DNA of 21,231 nucleotides from an uncultured Prevotella sp. (GCA_902497035.1 CABVDL010000042.1:1-21231); one strand, 5' to 3'. Positions 1 to 8,695 are shown, counted from the stretch's first letter. A program made the numbers and translations. Notes: generated by a model not told the origin, from the letters alone.

Positions 1-123
1 GCCACCAGCCGCAAAGCATTTTAAAATCAACGGCAGTGTTTACCGATGTATATCGAATACATACCGGCATATTACATCCATACCGGCGGCTGGTGGCCGG
101 CACAAGGCCGGCCACTACACTAA
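1..123. repeat. Inverted-repeat-bounded element, copy 1 (left end cut by window)
   Basis: This is a partial copy of the element seen complete at 267-471. Bases 1-12 are the inner end of the left terminal repeat, 13-85 the interior, and 86-123 the right terminal repeat. Outside the repeats the interior matches the complete copy closely, but it lacks a 56-bp block of three roughly 19-bp units. The right end folds into a hairpin with a short loop. No open reading frame of note is present, so the element is non-autonomous if it is mobile at all. Confidence 0.8.
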
Positions 124-266
124 TACCGGGAGCAATCGTGATATTATCCTCGGCAAATGCATACGGCCTCACCTGATGTCTGACAGAAGTCTAACATCCC
201 TTTTACCCATGTCTGGATTAAAGGTTCTCAGCCATACGGTATAGCTCATATATTGTGATTATGGTT
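124..266. other. Spacer between two repeat copies, no feature seen
   Basis: This stretch of about 140 bp separates the two element copies. I see no open frame, promoter consensus or hairpin that stands out in it. Confidence 0.5.
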
Positions 267-471
267 TTAGTGTAGTGGCCGACCTCGTGTCGGCCACCAG
301 CCGCAAAGCATTTTAAAATCAACGGCATTGTTTACCGATGAATATCGAATACATACCTGCATGACGAATACATACCGGCAGACAAATACATACCGAAAAG
401 ACGAATTCATACCGGCATATTACATCCATACCGGCGGCTGGTGGCCGGCACCAGGCCGGCCACTACACTAA
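267..471. repeat. Complete 205-bp element with 38-bp terminal inverted repeats
   Basis: The left terminus (267-304) and the reverse complement of the right terminus (434-471) agree at 35 of 38 positions by direct comparison. Each terminus is itself a hairpin: at the left, GTGGCCGAC (275-283) pairs perfectly with GTCGGCCAC (289-297) across a 5-nt loop. The interior holds degenerate roughly 19-bp units built around CATACCGG, starting near 352, 371, 389, 408 and 427. The architecture resembles a MITE or a REP/BIME-type repeat. There is no transposase and no unambiguous target-site duplication, so mobility is inferred. Confidence 0.8.
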
Positions 472-559
472 TACCGCTGCGCTGCTTTGAAGCCTACCGT
501 TCATACCGATACCACTAATACCGCTGCGCTGCTTTGAAGCCGTCCGTTCATGCCGATAT
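466..559. repeat. 47-bp direct duplication
   Basis: Two adjacent copies (466-512 and 513-559) begin with CACTAATACCGCTGCGCTGC and diverge slightly at their ends. The first copy overlaps the outer end of the element at 267-471, so the duplication includes the element's right border. Confidence 0.75.
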
Positions 560-640
560 CCCGTCACTGGCTACATTGTGATGGCGGCAATGCCATAATA
601 TAATAAGGTGTGGCAATAGTCTCTTTTGTCCTTCGGCCGG

Positions 641-850
641 GTGCTGTAGTAATTCGGCCTTGATTACCCGAGTACTTCACGTGAAGTACTGCAGTAATTC
701 GGCCTTGATTACCCGAGTACTTCACGTGAAGTACTGTAGTAATTCGGCCTTGATTACCCGAGTACTTCACGTGAAGTACTGTAGTAATTCGGCCTTGATT
801 ACCCGAGTACTTCACGTGAAGTACTGTAGTAATTCGGCCTTGATTACTCG
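641..850. repeat. 45-bp tandem repeat array carrying four perfect palindromes
   Basis: About 4.7 copies of a 45-bp unit occur here; the core AATTCGGCCT starts at 651, 696, 741, 786 and 831, exactly 45 bp apart. Each full unit contains the perfect 20-bp palindrome AGTACTTCACGTGAAGTACT, at 671-690, 716-735, 761-780 and 806-825. The 25-bp spacers between palindromes are nearly identical (one T/C change at 692), so this is a tandem repeat and not a CRISPR array. Because 45 is divisible by three, short frames stay open through the array on both strands; they look like artefacts of the period. Confidence 0.95.
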
Positions 851-862
851 TACGCTATACCT

Positions 863-929
863 TGTTGTGATTGTCAAACAGGCTTAACCGTTGTGTGATT
901 GCCATACAGGCTTAACCGTTGTGTGATTG
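863..929. repeat. 28-bp tandem repeat, about 2.4 copies
   Basis: Copies start at 863, 891 and 919 (the last partial), sharing a TGTGATTG....ACAGGCTTAACCG pattern. The repeat lies between the 45-bp array and the apt terminator. No coding function is apparent. Confidence 0.85.
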
Positions 930-947
930 CGCTGGATTTAAAACAGA

Positions 948-972
948 CAGGGCGGGGAATGACCCCGCCCTG
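948..972 (-). terminator. Hairpin terminator after apt
   Basis: CAGGGCGGGG (948-957) and CCCCGCCCTG (963-972) form a perfect 10-bp GC-rich stem with a 5-nt loop, about 30 bp past the apt stop. Read on the minus strand it is followed by a short T-rich stretch (TCTGTTTTAAAT), so it probably ends the apt transcript. Confidence 0.75.
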
Positions 973-1000
973 ACGACGATTTCCTATGTGATGACCGGAC

Positions 1001-1534
1001 CTAAAATTTCAACAGGCTGGTTATCTCTACATCCTTGTCGAAGCTTGCACGTGTATTGGGAAATTCTGATGAGAGCTCCATGATGAAATTGCAGTAAATG
1101 CGCTTTGGGTGGAATTTCCTCACAAGATTGCAGGCCGCTTTCATCGTCCCGCCCGTTGCAAGCAGGTCATCGTGTAGCAGCACCACGTCTTTCTCGTTGA
1201 TGGCATCCTTGTGGATCTCGATGGTGTCGATGCCATATTCCTTGGCATAACTTTCCTGTATGGTCTCGCAGGGAAGCTTTCCTGGCTTGCGGCAAAGCAC
1301 GATGCCCGCGCCCAAACGGATGGCGGCTGCCGAGCTCATCACGAAGCCTCTGCTCTCAATGCCCACAATCTTCGTTATGCCCTTGTCCTTATAAAGGTCG
1401 TACATCTCATCGCTGATGATTTTAACGCACTCGGGACTTTTGAACAATGTGGTTACATCGCGGAAATTCACCCCTTTGATAGGCCAGTCTGGAATGGTCC
1501 TCAGGTTCTTGATTAAGATTTCCTTGTTCGTCAT
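1001..1534 (-). CDS. apt: Adenine phosphoribosyltransferase
   Basis: This cytosolic purine-salvage enzyme converts adenine and PRPP to AMP and pyrophosphate. The 177-residue protein has the usual length. It shows the PRPP-binding signature VVLLHDDLLATGGT at residues 117-130 and the earlier ESRGF motif near residues 60-64, which in this family helps form the base pocket. The ATG at 1534 gives the expected short N-terminus (MTNKEILIKNLRTIPDWPIKG); the stop is TAG. It lies 104 bp downstream of mnmG on the same strand and could be cotranscribed with it, although the gap holds a parS-like site and no clear promoter was seen. Both the motifs and the length support the call strongly. Confidence 0.96.
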   Translation of the reverse strand: MTNKEILIKNLRTIPDWPIKGVNFRDVTTLFKSPECVKIISDEMYDLYKDKGITKIVGIESRGFVMSSAAAIRLGAGIVLCRKPGKLPCETIQESYAKEYGIDTIEIHKDAINEKDVVLLHDDLLATGGTMKAACNLVRKFHPKRIYCNFIMELSSEFPNTRASFDKDVEITSLLKF

Positions 1535-1589
1535 TTACGTTTTACTTTAATGGTTATATCGTTGTTTATGAGACATTTATCAGTTGGTC

Positions 1590-1605
1590 TGTTTCACGTG
1601 GAACA
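1590..1605. other. parS-like centromere site (ParB-binding motif)
   Basis: The sequence is TGTTTCACGTGGAACA; its reverse complement, TGTTCCACGTGAAACA, fits the published Bacillus-type parS consensus TGTTNCACGTGAAACA at every position. ParB/Spo0J binds such sites near the replication origin to organise and segregate the chromosome. It sits in the mnmG-apt gap. Assignment rests on the sequence match; no parAB genes are in the window, so function is inferred. Confidence 0.7.
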
Positions 1606-1638
1606 TTTGCGTCTTCCGGCTGTTCCACGGTGGTGCCG

Positions 1639-3522
1639 TCAGCGTCCCATCAGCACCAACAGCACGTTGATGTCGCTTGGTGATACGCCGGGTATGCGGC
1701 TGGCCTCGGCAAGCGTCTCCGGGTTGATGCGCTCGAGCTTCTGTCTTCCCTCGATGCTTATCTCGTGGAGCTCACTGTAGTTGAAGTGTCCCTTGATGCG
1801 GATGTTCTCCAGGCGGCGCATTTTGTCGGCAACGACAAGCTCGCGCTCTATATAGCCCTTGTATTTGATAAGGATTTCGGCGGCCTCCGCAATCTCTTCC
1901 TTTCTGTTGGCCGGTGATTCCACCACGGCCTTCAGTTCGGGCAGAATGTCGCACAGCTTTGAGATTGAGAGCTGCGGCCGGCCGATGAGTTCGGAAATCT
2001 TACAGCCAAAGCGGAGTGGGGTAGTGCCGAGGCTCTCCACGAAGCCGTTGATGGCGGCAGGCTTGACGTTGGTGTTGTCGCAGTAGTCCACGATGTGGCG
2101 AATGGCCTCCTGCTTTTGCAGCCACCAGTCGTAACGGTCGCGGCGCACCAGGCCGAGCTTGTAGAACATCTCCGTCAGCCGTGCGTCGGCATTGTCCTGT
2201 CGCAGAAGAATGCGGTATTCGGCCCTGGAGGTGAACATTCGGTAGGGCTCATCCACGCCCTTCGTGGTGAGGTCGTCAATCAATACGCCGATGTAGGCCT
2301 CGTCTCTCTTCAGCACCACCTGCTCGCTTCCGGCGCATTTGAGCGCGGCGTTGAGCCCCGCCATGAGCCCCTGCCCGGCAGCCTCCTCATAGCCCGTTGT
2401 GCCGTTGACCTGCCCCGCGAGGAACAGTCCCGGTATGACCTTGCTCTCGAGCGAGTGGCTGAGCTGGGTGGGGTCGAAGTAGTCGTACTCGATGGCGTAT
2501 CCCGGCCGGTAGGCCTTGACGTCGCGCAGGGCCGGTATCTCATGCAGGGCCTTGAGCTGCGTCTCCATCGGCATGGACGAGGAAAAGCCGTTGAGGTACA
2601 TCTCGTTGGTGTCCTCGCCCTCCGGCTCAATAAACAAAGGATGGTGGTCGCGGTCGGGAAAGGTGACGAGCTTGGTCTCTATCGACGGGCAATAGCGTGG
2701 CCCGGTGCTCTTTATCTGACCGTTGTAAAGGGGCGAATTGGCCAAATCAGCCCTCAGCGTCTCATGCACCCGGGCGTTGGTCTCGCAGGTCCAGCATGGT
2801 AGCGGCTTTAGGGGGTGCTGCACCCCCATGAAGGAAAACTGGTGGAAGTCGGTGTCGCCCGGCTGCTCGGTGGTGTCCTCGAAGTGAATGGTGCGCTTGT
2901 CGAGCCTCACCGGCGTACCCGTCTTCATCCTGCCCGTCCTCACGCCCCATCTTGCGATGCTCTCGGCGAGGTGGTAGGAGGCAGGTTCGGCGCACCTGCC
3001 CCCAGGCACTTTGTGGCGTCCGATGTGCATCAGGCCATTGAGGAAGGTGCCAGCCGTAATGACGACGGCCCTGGCTCTGAACGTCACGCCCCAGATGGTG
3101 GTTACGCCCACGGCCTCACCGTTCTCCACGATGAGTTCGTCGGCCTGGTCCTGCCAGATGTCAAGGTTGGGCGTGCCGTCGAGCGCGCGCCTCCATTCCC
3201 AGATGAACTTCCCGCGGTCGCATTGCGCCCGTGGCGACCACACGGCCGGACCCTTGCCCTTGTTGAGCATGCGGAACTGTATGGCGGTGCGGTCGGTGAC
3301 CATCGCCATCTGTCCGCCCATGGCGTCAATCTCCCTGACGATTTGTCCCTTTGCGATGCCGCCGACGGCCGGGTTGCAGCTCATCTGCGCAATCTTGTTC
3401 ATGTCCATTGTAATGAGGCAGGTCCTTGCCCCGACGTTGGCCGAGGCGCATGCCGCCTCGCAGCCGGCGTGACCTCCGCCGACTACGATTACGTCATAGT
3501 TGAAATCAGCTGTATTCTTCAT
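1639..3522 (-). CDS. mnmG: tRNA uridine-5-carboxymethylaminomethyl(34) synthesis enzyme MnmG (GidA)
   Basis: MnmG is an FAD-dependent enzyme that, with MnmE, modifies the wobble uridine of several tRNAs. The 627-residue protein has the N-terminal dinucleotide-binding motif VIVVGGGHAGCEAA (about residues 11-24), the PAVGGIAKG segment, the GPRYCPSIE segment with its conserved cysteine, the signature TSRAEYRILLRQDNADARLT, and the helical C-terminal domain ending in SRIPGVSPSDINVLLVLMGR. I chose the ATG at 3522. An in-frame TTG nine bases upstream is possible, but it falls inside a promoter -7 match (3528-3536). The stop is TGA. In many bacteria mnmG lies near the replication origin, which fits the adjacent parS-like site. 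apt follows downstream on the same strand. Confidence 0.97.
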   Translation of the reverse strand: MKNTADFNYDVIVVGGGHAGCEAACASANVGARTCLITMDMNKIAQMSCNPAVGGIAKGQIVREIDAMGGQMAMVTDRTAIQFRMLNKGKGPAVWSPRAQCDRGKFIWEWRRALDGTPNLDIWQDQADELIVENGEAVGVTTIWGVTFRARAVVITAGTFLNGLMHIGRHKVPGGRCAEPASYHLAESIARWGVRTGRMKTGTPVRLDKRTIHFEDTTEQPGDTDFHQFSFMGVQHPLKPLPCWTCETNARVHETLRADLANSPLYNGQIKSTGPRYCPSIETKLVTFPDRDHHPLFIEPEGEDTNEMYLNGFSSSMPMETQLKALHEIPALRDVKAYRPGYAIEYDYFDPTQLSHSLESKVIPGLFLAGQVNGTTGYEEAAGQGLMAGLNAALKCAGSEQVVLKRDEAYIGVLIDDLTTKGVDEPYRMFTSRAEYRILLRQDNADARLTEMFYKLGLVRRDRYDWWLQKQEAIRHIVDYCDNTNVKPAAINGFVESLGTTPLRFGCKISELIGRPQLSISKLCDILPELKAVVESPANRKEEIAEAAEILIKYKGYIERELVVADKMRRLENIRIKGHFNYSELHEISIEGRQKLERINPETLAEASRIPGVSPSDINVLLVLMGR

Positions 3523-3527
3523 TTGCG

Positions 3528-3536
3528 GCAAAAGTA
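3528..3536 (-). promoter_or_regulatory. Putative -7 promoter element for mnmG
   Basis: On the minus strand this reads TACTTTTGC, matching the Bacteroidota -7 consensus TAnnTTTGC. It is so close to the ATG at 3522 that transcription would start at or next to the start codon, implying a leaderless or nearly leaderless mRNA. No good TTTG -33 element lies at the expected spacing. Confidence 0.45.
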
Positions 3537-3567
3537 ATTAAAATATTCGATTTTTTGCGGGTTTTAC

Positions 3568-3599
3568 TTTGTTTAATCACTAAAATATAGTATTTTTGC
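3568..3599 (+). promoter_or_regulatory. Bacteroidota sigma-ABfr-type promoter of the frdCAB operon
   Basis: A TTTG -33 element (3568-3571) is followed after exactly 19 bp by TATTTTTGC (3591-3599), matching the -7 consensus TAnnTTTGC. Transcription would begin near 3605, leaving a leader of about 150 nt before frdC. Confidence 0.75.
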
Positions 3600-3604
3600 A
3601 GACG

Positions 3605-3754
3605 TTGAGCCGTGCGGGCATACCTAAAACGGATGACCCGGCATGGCCACACGGAACAATCGCCCGCACCATAATGCCTGATGCCGTGGTACTTACGAAG
3701 TTGCTCAAGTTGGAAAATTCACAATAACATTCAATAATTTAAAATCAATCATTT
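3605..3754 (+). other. Leader region of frdCAB with two tiny overlapping ORFs and an 8-bp stem
   Basis: The leader contains GTGCGGGC (3612-3619) and its perfect complement GCCCGCAC (3662-3669). A 13-codon frame starts with ATG at 3633 and stops with TAA at 3672-3674; a 17-codon frame starts with the ATG at 3674 (TAATG overlap) and stops at 3725-3727, 27 nt before frdC. I recognise no known riboswitch. The small frames may be chance; their arrangement and the stem would suit translational or attenuation control. Confidence 0.35.
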
Positions 3755-4441
3755 ATGTGGTTAATTAATTCTCCGATTGGCAGAAAGGTGGTGATGTCGG
3801 TAACCGGCATCTGCCTCATTCTGTTCCTGACCTTCCACTGCTGCATGAACGTGGCCGCCTTTTTCTCAGGCGACGCCTACAACATGGTCTGCAAGTTTCT
3901 GGGAGCAAACTGGTATGCCATTGTCGGCACCCTTGGCCTGGCTTTCCTTGCCGTGTGTCACATTGTCTATGCCTTTATCCTGACGGCACAGAACCGGCGT
4001 GCCCGCGGCTCTCAGCGGTATGAGGTGACGAGCCGTCGCCCTGAGGTGAGCCTGGCCTCGCAGAACATGCTCGTCCTGGGCCTGATCATTCTCATCGGCC
4101 TGGCGCTGCACCTTTACAACTTCTGGTCGCACATGATGTTGGCCGAGGTCACCGGGATGCAGGTAGCCCACGACCCAGCCGACGGCTTTGCCTGGATCAA
4201 GGAGACATTCTCCAATCCCGTTTTCTCCATTCTCTACCTTGTCTGGATCGTGGCCATCTGGTTCCATCTGAGCCACGGCTTCTGGTCGGCCATGCAGACG
4301 CTGGGTATCAGCGGCAAGATTTGGCTCAAGCGCTGGCAGTGCATCGGCATTGTCTATGTCACAGTCCTCATGGGCGTCTTCGCCATCCTTATTCTTTCTT
4401 TCTGGCTTGGTTTCGCTCCTTCCATGAGCTGCGCAGCTTAA
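3755..4441 (+). CDS. frdC: Fumarate reductase/succinate dehydrogenase cytochrome b subunit (b558 family)
   Basis: This is the membrane anchor of quinol:fumarate reductase. It carries heme b and passes electrons from menaquinol to the FrdB iron-sulfur subunit. The 228-residue protein has about five hydrophobic segments (near residues 12-37, 53-77, 103-124, 156-178 and 198-222). It carries candidate heme-ligand histidines H28, H69, H119 and H171/H174, as expected for the single-subunit di-heme b558 family found in Bacteroidota. The ATG at 3755 begins MWLINSPIGRKVVMSVTG, a typical start. It is first in the frdCAB operon, 34 bp before frdA, and is driven by the promoter at 3568-3599. In fermenting Bacteroidales the complex mainly reduces fumarate to succinate; the sequence alone cannot exclude the reverse direction. 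Confidence 0.93.
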   Translation: MWLINSPIGRKVVMSVTGICLILFLTFHCCMNVAAFFSGDAYNMVCKFLGANWYAIVGTLGLAFLAVCHIVYAFILTAQNRRARGSQRYEVTSRRPEVSLASQNMLVLGLIILIGLALHLYNFWSHMMLAEVTGMQVAHDPADGFAWIKETFSNPVFSILYLVWIVAIWFHLSHGFWSAMQTLGISGKIWLKRWQCIGIVYVTVLMGVFAILILSFWLGFAPSMSCAA

Positions 4442-4475
4442 ATCACCGGTAATTTCTAATCAGCATCATATTATT

Positions 4476-6440
<1,965 letters not shown>

Positions 6441-6474
6441 AACATAAATATCAACAATTCAGATTATTACAAAG

Positions 6475-7230
6475 ATGGATCAAAATATTTCGTTTACATT
6501 AAAGGTCTGGCGGCAGAACGGCCCTAAAGCAGAGGGCCATTTCGACACCTTTGAGATGAAAGATATCCCTGGCGACACTTCCTTCCTGGAGATGCTCGAC
6601 ATTCTCAACGAGCAGCTCATTGAGGGCGGCAACGAGCCTTTCGTCTTCGACCACGACTGTCGTGAGGGCATCTGCGGTATGTGCTCACTCTATATCAACG
6701 GCCATCCCCACGGACCCGCACAGGGCGCCACGACCTGCCAGCTCTACATGCGCCGCTTCCACGACGGCGATGTCATCACCGTTGAGCCCTGGCGCTCGGC
6801 CGCATTCCCTGTCATCAAGGACTGCATGGTAGACCGCTCTGCCTTCGATAAGATCATCGCTGCCGGCGGCTACACCTCCGTTCGCACCGGTCAGGCTCAG
6901 GATGCCAACGCCATCCTCATCTCCAAGGAGGCTGCCGACGAGGCTATGGACTGCGCTACCTGCATTGGCTGCGGCGCCTGCGTTGCTGCCTGCAAGAACG
7001 GTTCGGCTATGCTCTTCGTATCGAGCAAGGTGAGCCAGTTCGCTCTCCTGCCTCAGGGCCGCGTCGAGGCCGCACGCCGTGTGAAGAGCATGGTAGCCAA
7101 GATGGAAGAGCTCGGCTTCGGCAACTGCACCAACACCCGCGCTTGCGAGGCTGAATGCCCGAAGAATGAGTCAATCGCCAACATCGCCCGTCTGAACCGC
7201 GAGTTCATCAAGGCTAAGCTGGCCGACTAA
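6475..7230 (+). CDS. frdB: Fumarate reductase/succinate dehydrogenase iron-sulfur subunit
   Basis: This subunit carries electrons between the cytochrome b anchor and the flavoprotein. Its 251 residues show all three cluster motifs. The [2Fe-2S] ligands are C62, C67, C70 and C88 (CREGICGMC...C). The ferredoxin-like motif CATCIGCGACVAACKNG supplies C163, C166, C169 and C173, and NCTNTRACEAECPK supplies C218, C224 and C228 for the [4Fe-4S] and [3Fe-4S] clusters. The start ATG at 6475 is 34 bp after frdA. It is the last gene of the operon and is followed by a strong terminator at 7252-7283. Confidence 0.97.
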   Translation: MDQNISFTLKVWRQNGPKAEGHFDTFEMKDIPGDTSFLEMLDILNEQLIEGGNEPFVFDHDCREGICGMCSLYINGHPHGPAQGATTCQLYMRRFHDGDVITVEPWRSAAFPVIKDCMVDRSAFDKIIAAGGYTSVRTGQAQDANAILISKEAADEAMDCATCIGCGACVAACKNGSAMLFVSSKVSQFALLPQGRVEAARRVKSMVAKMEELGFGNCTNTRACEAECPKNESIANIARLNREFIKAKLAD

Positions 7231-7251
7231 TCCATATCTCACGTATATCTT

Positions 7252-7283
7252 AAAGCCCGTAGGCGCAGTGCCCTGCGGGCTTT
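7252..7283 (+). terminator. Rho-independent terminator after frdB
   Basis: AAAGCCCGTAGG and CCTGCGGGCTTT pair with a single U-G wobble, and a run of T follows (TTTTTTAATTT overall). It lies 22 bp past the frdB stop and ends just before the next gene. Confidence 0.92.
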
Positions 7284-7300
7284 TTTAATTTGCCTTAACG

Positions 7301-8695
7301 ATGAACGACATCCATACTATTGCCGACGACACCGCGTCCCTCGACAATGAGGCCACGCGCGACTTTGTACGCCGCCACCGCGCCGACGACGTGAGGCTGC
7401 TGGCCCTGCGGAGCCACGGCATGGACGGCGTCAACCTGCCTTTCGCGCTCGACCAGATAGCGGGATGGCAGACGGCACGCGCCAAGCTGCCCACCCTGGC
7501 CGCCACCGACGGCATCATCTATCCGCCCCATCTCAATATGGAGCAGTGCTCGTCGGAGGCCACGGCGCGCTACAAGGCCGCGCTGGCCGGCCGTCTGCTT
7601 GGCGGCTTCGACGGCGAGCAGAGGCCCACGGAGCTCATCGACATCACCGGTGGCTTCGGCATCGACTTCTCGTTTCTCGCCCCTCACTTTGCCAGGGCCG
7701 TCTATGTGGAGCGTGACCGCAGCCTATGCGCCATCGCCAGCCACAACTTCAAATGCCTTGGCCTCACGGCCGCTGAGACCGTCAACGGCGACGGCGTGGC
7801 CTATCTGCGGCAGCGCCTGGCATCTGCCTCCGGGCCGTTGGCGCGTCCCTTTGTCTTCATCGACCCCGCCCGCCGCGATGCCAACGGCCGCAAGGTGATT
7901 GGCATTGACGACTGCACGCCCGACGTGTTGGCACTGAGGGAGACGCTGATGAGGGCCACTTCCGGCGTGCTGCTCAAGCTCTCGCCGATGCTCGACTGGC
8001 ATGCCGCAGCCCGCGCTTTCATGCCCTATTGCCGCGAGGTGCATATCGTCTCCGTGGGCAATGAGTGCAAGGAGCTGCTCTTAGTGCTGTCGCCCTCAGT
8101 GCCTGCCGCCGCGGACACGCAGGCCATCCGCTTGGTATGCGCCAATGATGCGGAGACCTTTGAGTTGCCCTTTTCCTTTGGTGTGAAGCCATCGGAGCCG
8201 TCCGGCCGTATGATTACAGCCTCGCCCGGATATCGTGCGGCAGCGGCCGAATATCAGCCCTTGCGGCCCGATGGCCTTGTGGGAACCTGCCTCTGCGTGC
8301 CGAATGCAAGCATTATGAAGTCAGGTGTTTTTGACGCGCTGGCAGCGGCATTCGGCGTGACGCCCGTTGACCGCGACTCCCATCTCTTTGTCAGCAGCCG
8401 GGAGGTGGCTGACTTCCCCGGCCGGCGGTTCCGCATCACCGGCCTCACCACGCTCAACAAGCACGAGCTGCGGCAGCGTCTGGCGGGTATCACCCAGGCC
8501 AACATCGCAGTACGCAATTTCCCCTTGTCAGCGGCTGAGCTGCGCAAGCGTCTGAAGTTGAGGGATGGTGGCAGCTGTTACCTGTTTGCTACCACCATGG
8601 GGGGCCGCCACGTTATCTTCATCACCGAGCCGGCCACTACGCCAATACCACAAAAAAAACCGGCAAATCCCCAAATAGAGGACTTGCCGGTTTGA
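7301..8695 (+). CDS. THUMP-like domain class I SAM-dependent methyltransferase
   Basis: A predicted RNA- or protein-directed methyltransferase of a type common in Bacteroidota; substrate unknown. In its 464 residues, an N-terminal helical region (1-105) precedes a Rossmann core with the SAM-binding motif ELIDITGGFGIDF (about 111-123), an acidic strand end YVERD (135-139), and FIDPARRD (186-193) in the motif-IV position. The C-terminal part after about residue 290 fits the ferredoxin-like/THUMP-like domains of this family, from recall of family members. It starts 18 bp after the frdB terminator and seems to be its own unit. The last roughly 20 residues are odd: their DNA resembles the end of the local inverted-repeat element (8635-8650) and then the stem of a terminator (8657-8693), suggesting the original stop codon was lost. 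Confidence 0.85.
   Translation: MNDIHTIADDTASLDNEATRDFVRRHRADDVRLLALRSHGMDGVNLPFALDQIAGWQTARAKLPTLAATDGIIYPPHLNMEQCSSEATARYKAALAGRLLGGFDGEQRPTELIDITGGFGIDFSFLAPHFARAVYVERDRSLCAIASHNFKCLGLTAAETVNGDGVAYLRQRLASASGPLARPFVFIDPARRDANGRKVIGIDDCTPDVLALRETLMRATSGVLLKLSPMLDWHAAARAFMPYCREVHIVSVGNECKELLLVLSPSVPAAADTQAIRLVCANDAETFELPFSFGVKPSEPSGRMITASPGYRAAAAEYQPLRPDGLVGTCLCVPNASIMKSGVFDALAAAFGVTPVDRDSHLFVSSREVADFPGRRFRITGLTTLNKHELRQRLAGITQANIAVRNFPLSAAELRKRLKLRDGGSCYLFATTMGGRHVIFITEPATTPIPQKKPANPQIEDLPV
8652..8693 (-). terminator. Terminator of the surface-protein cassette, embedded in the end of the methyltransferase gene
   Basis: AAACCGGCAA (8657-8666) and TTGCCGGTTT (8684-8693) form a perfect 10-bp stem, extended inward by three pairs after one mismatch. 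On the minus strand it is followed by eight T residues (complement of 8652-8659), giving a textbook terminator for the gene ending at 8721. On the plus strand it overlaps the last codons of the methyltransferase and has only a weak T tail. Confidence 0.9.

Noticed and set aside
641..850. CRISPR array
   Set aside because: Repeats are 20-bp palindromes, but the intervening 25-bp sequences are nearly identical to each other, so this is a tandem repeat; no cas genes are present.
564..887. Two small repeat-rich frames, one on each strand, across the 45-bp array
   Set aside because: They are open only because the repeat period is a multiple of three; they use non-ATG starts, show no known domain, and run into unrelated sequence.
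3523..3531. TTG start giving MnmG three extra residues
   Set aside because: The ATG at 3522 fits the family N-terminus, and the TTG lies within a promoter -7 match.
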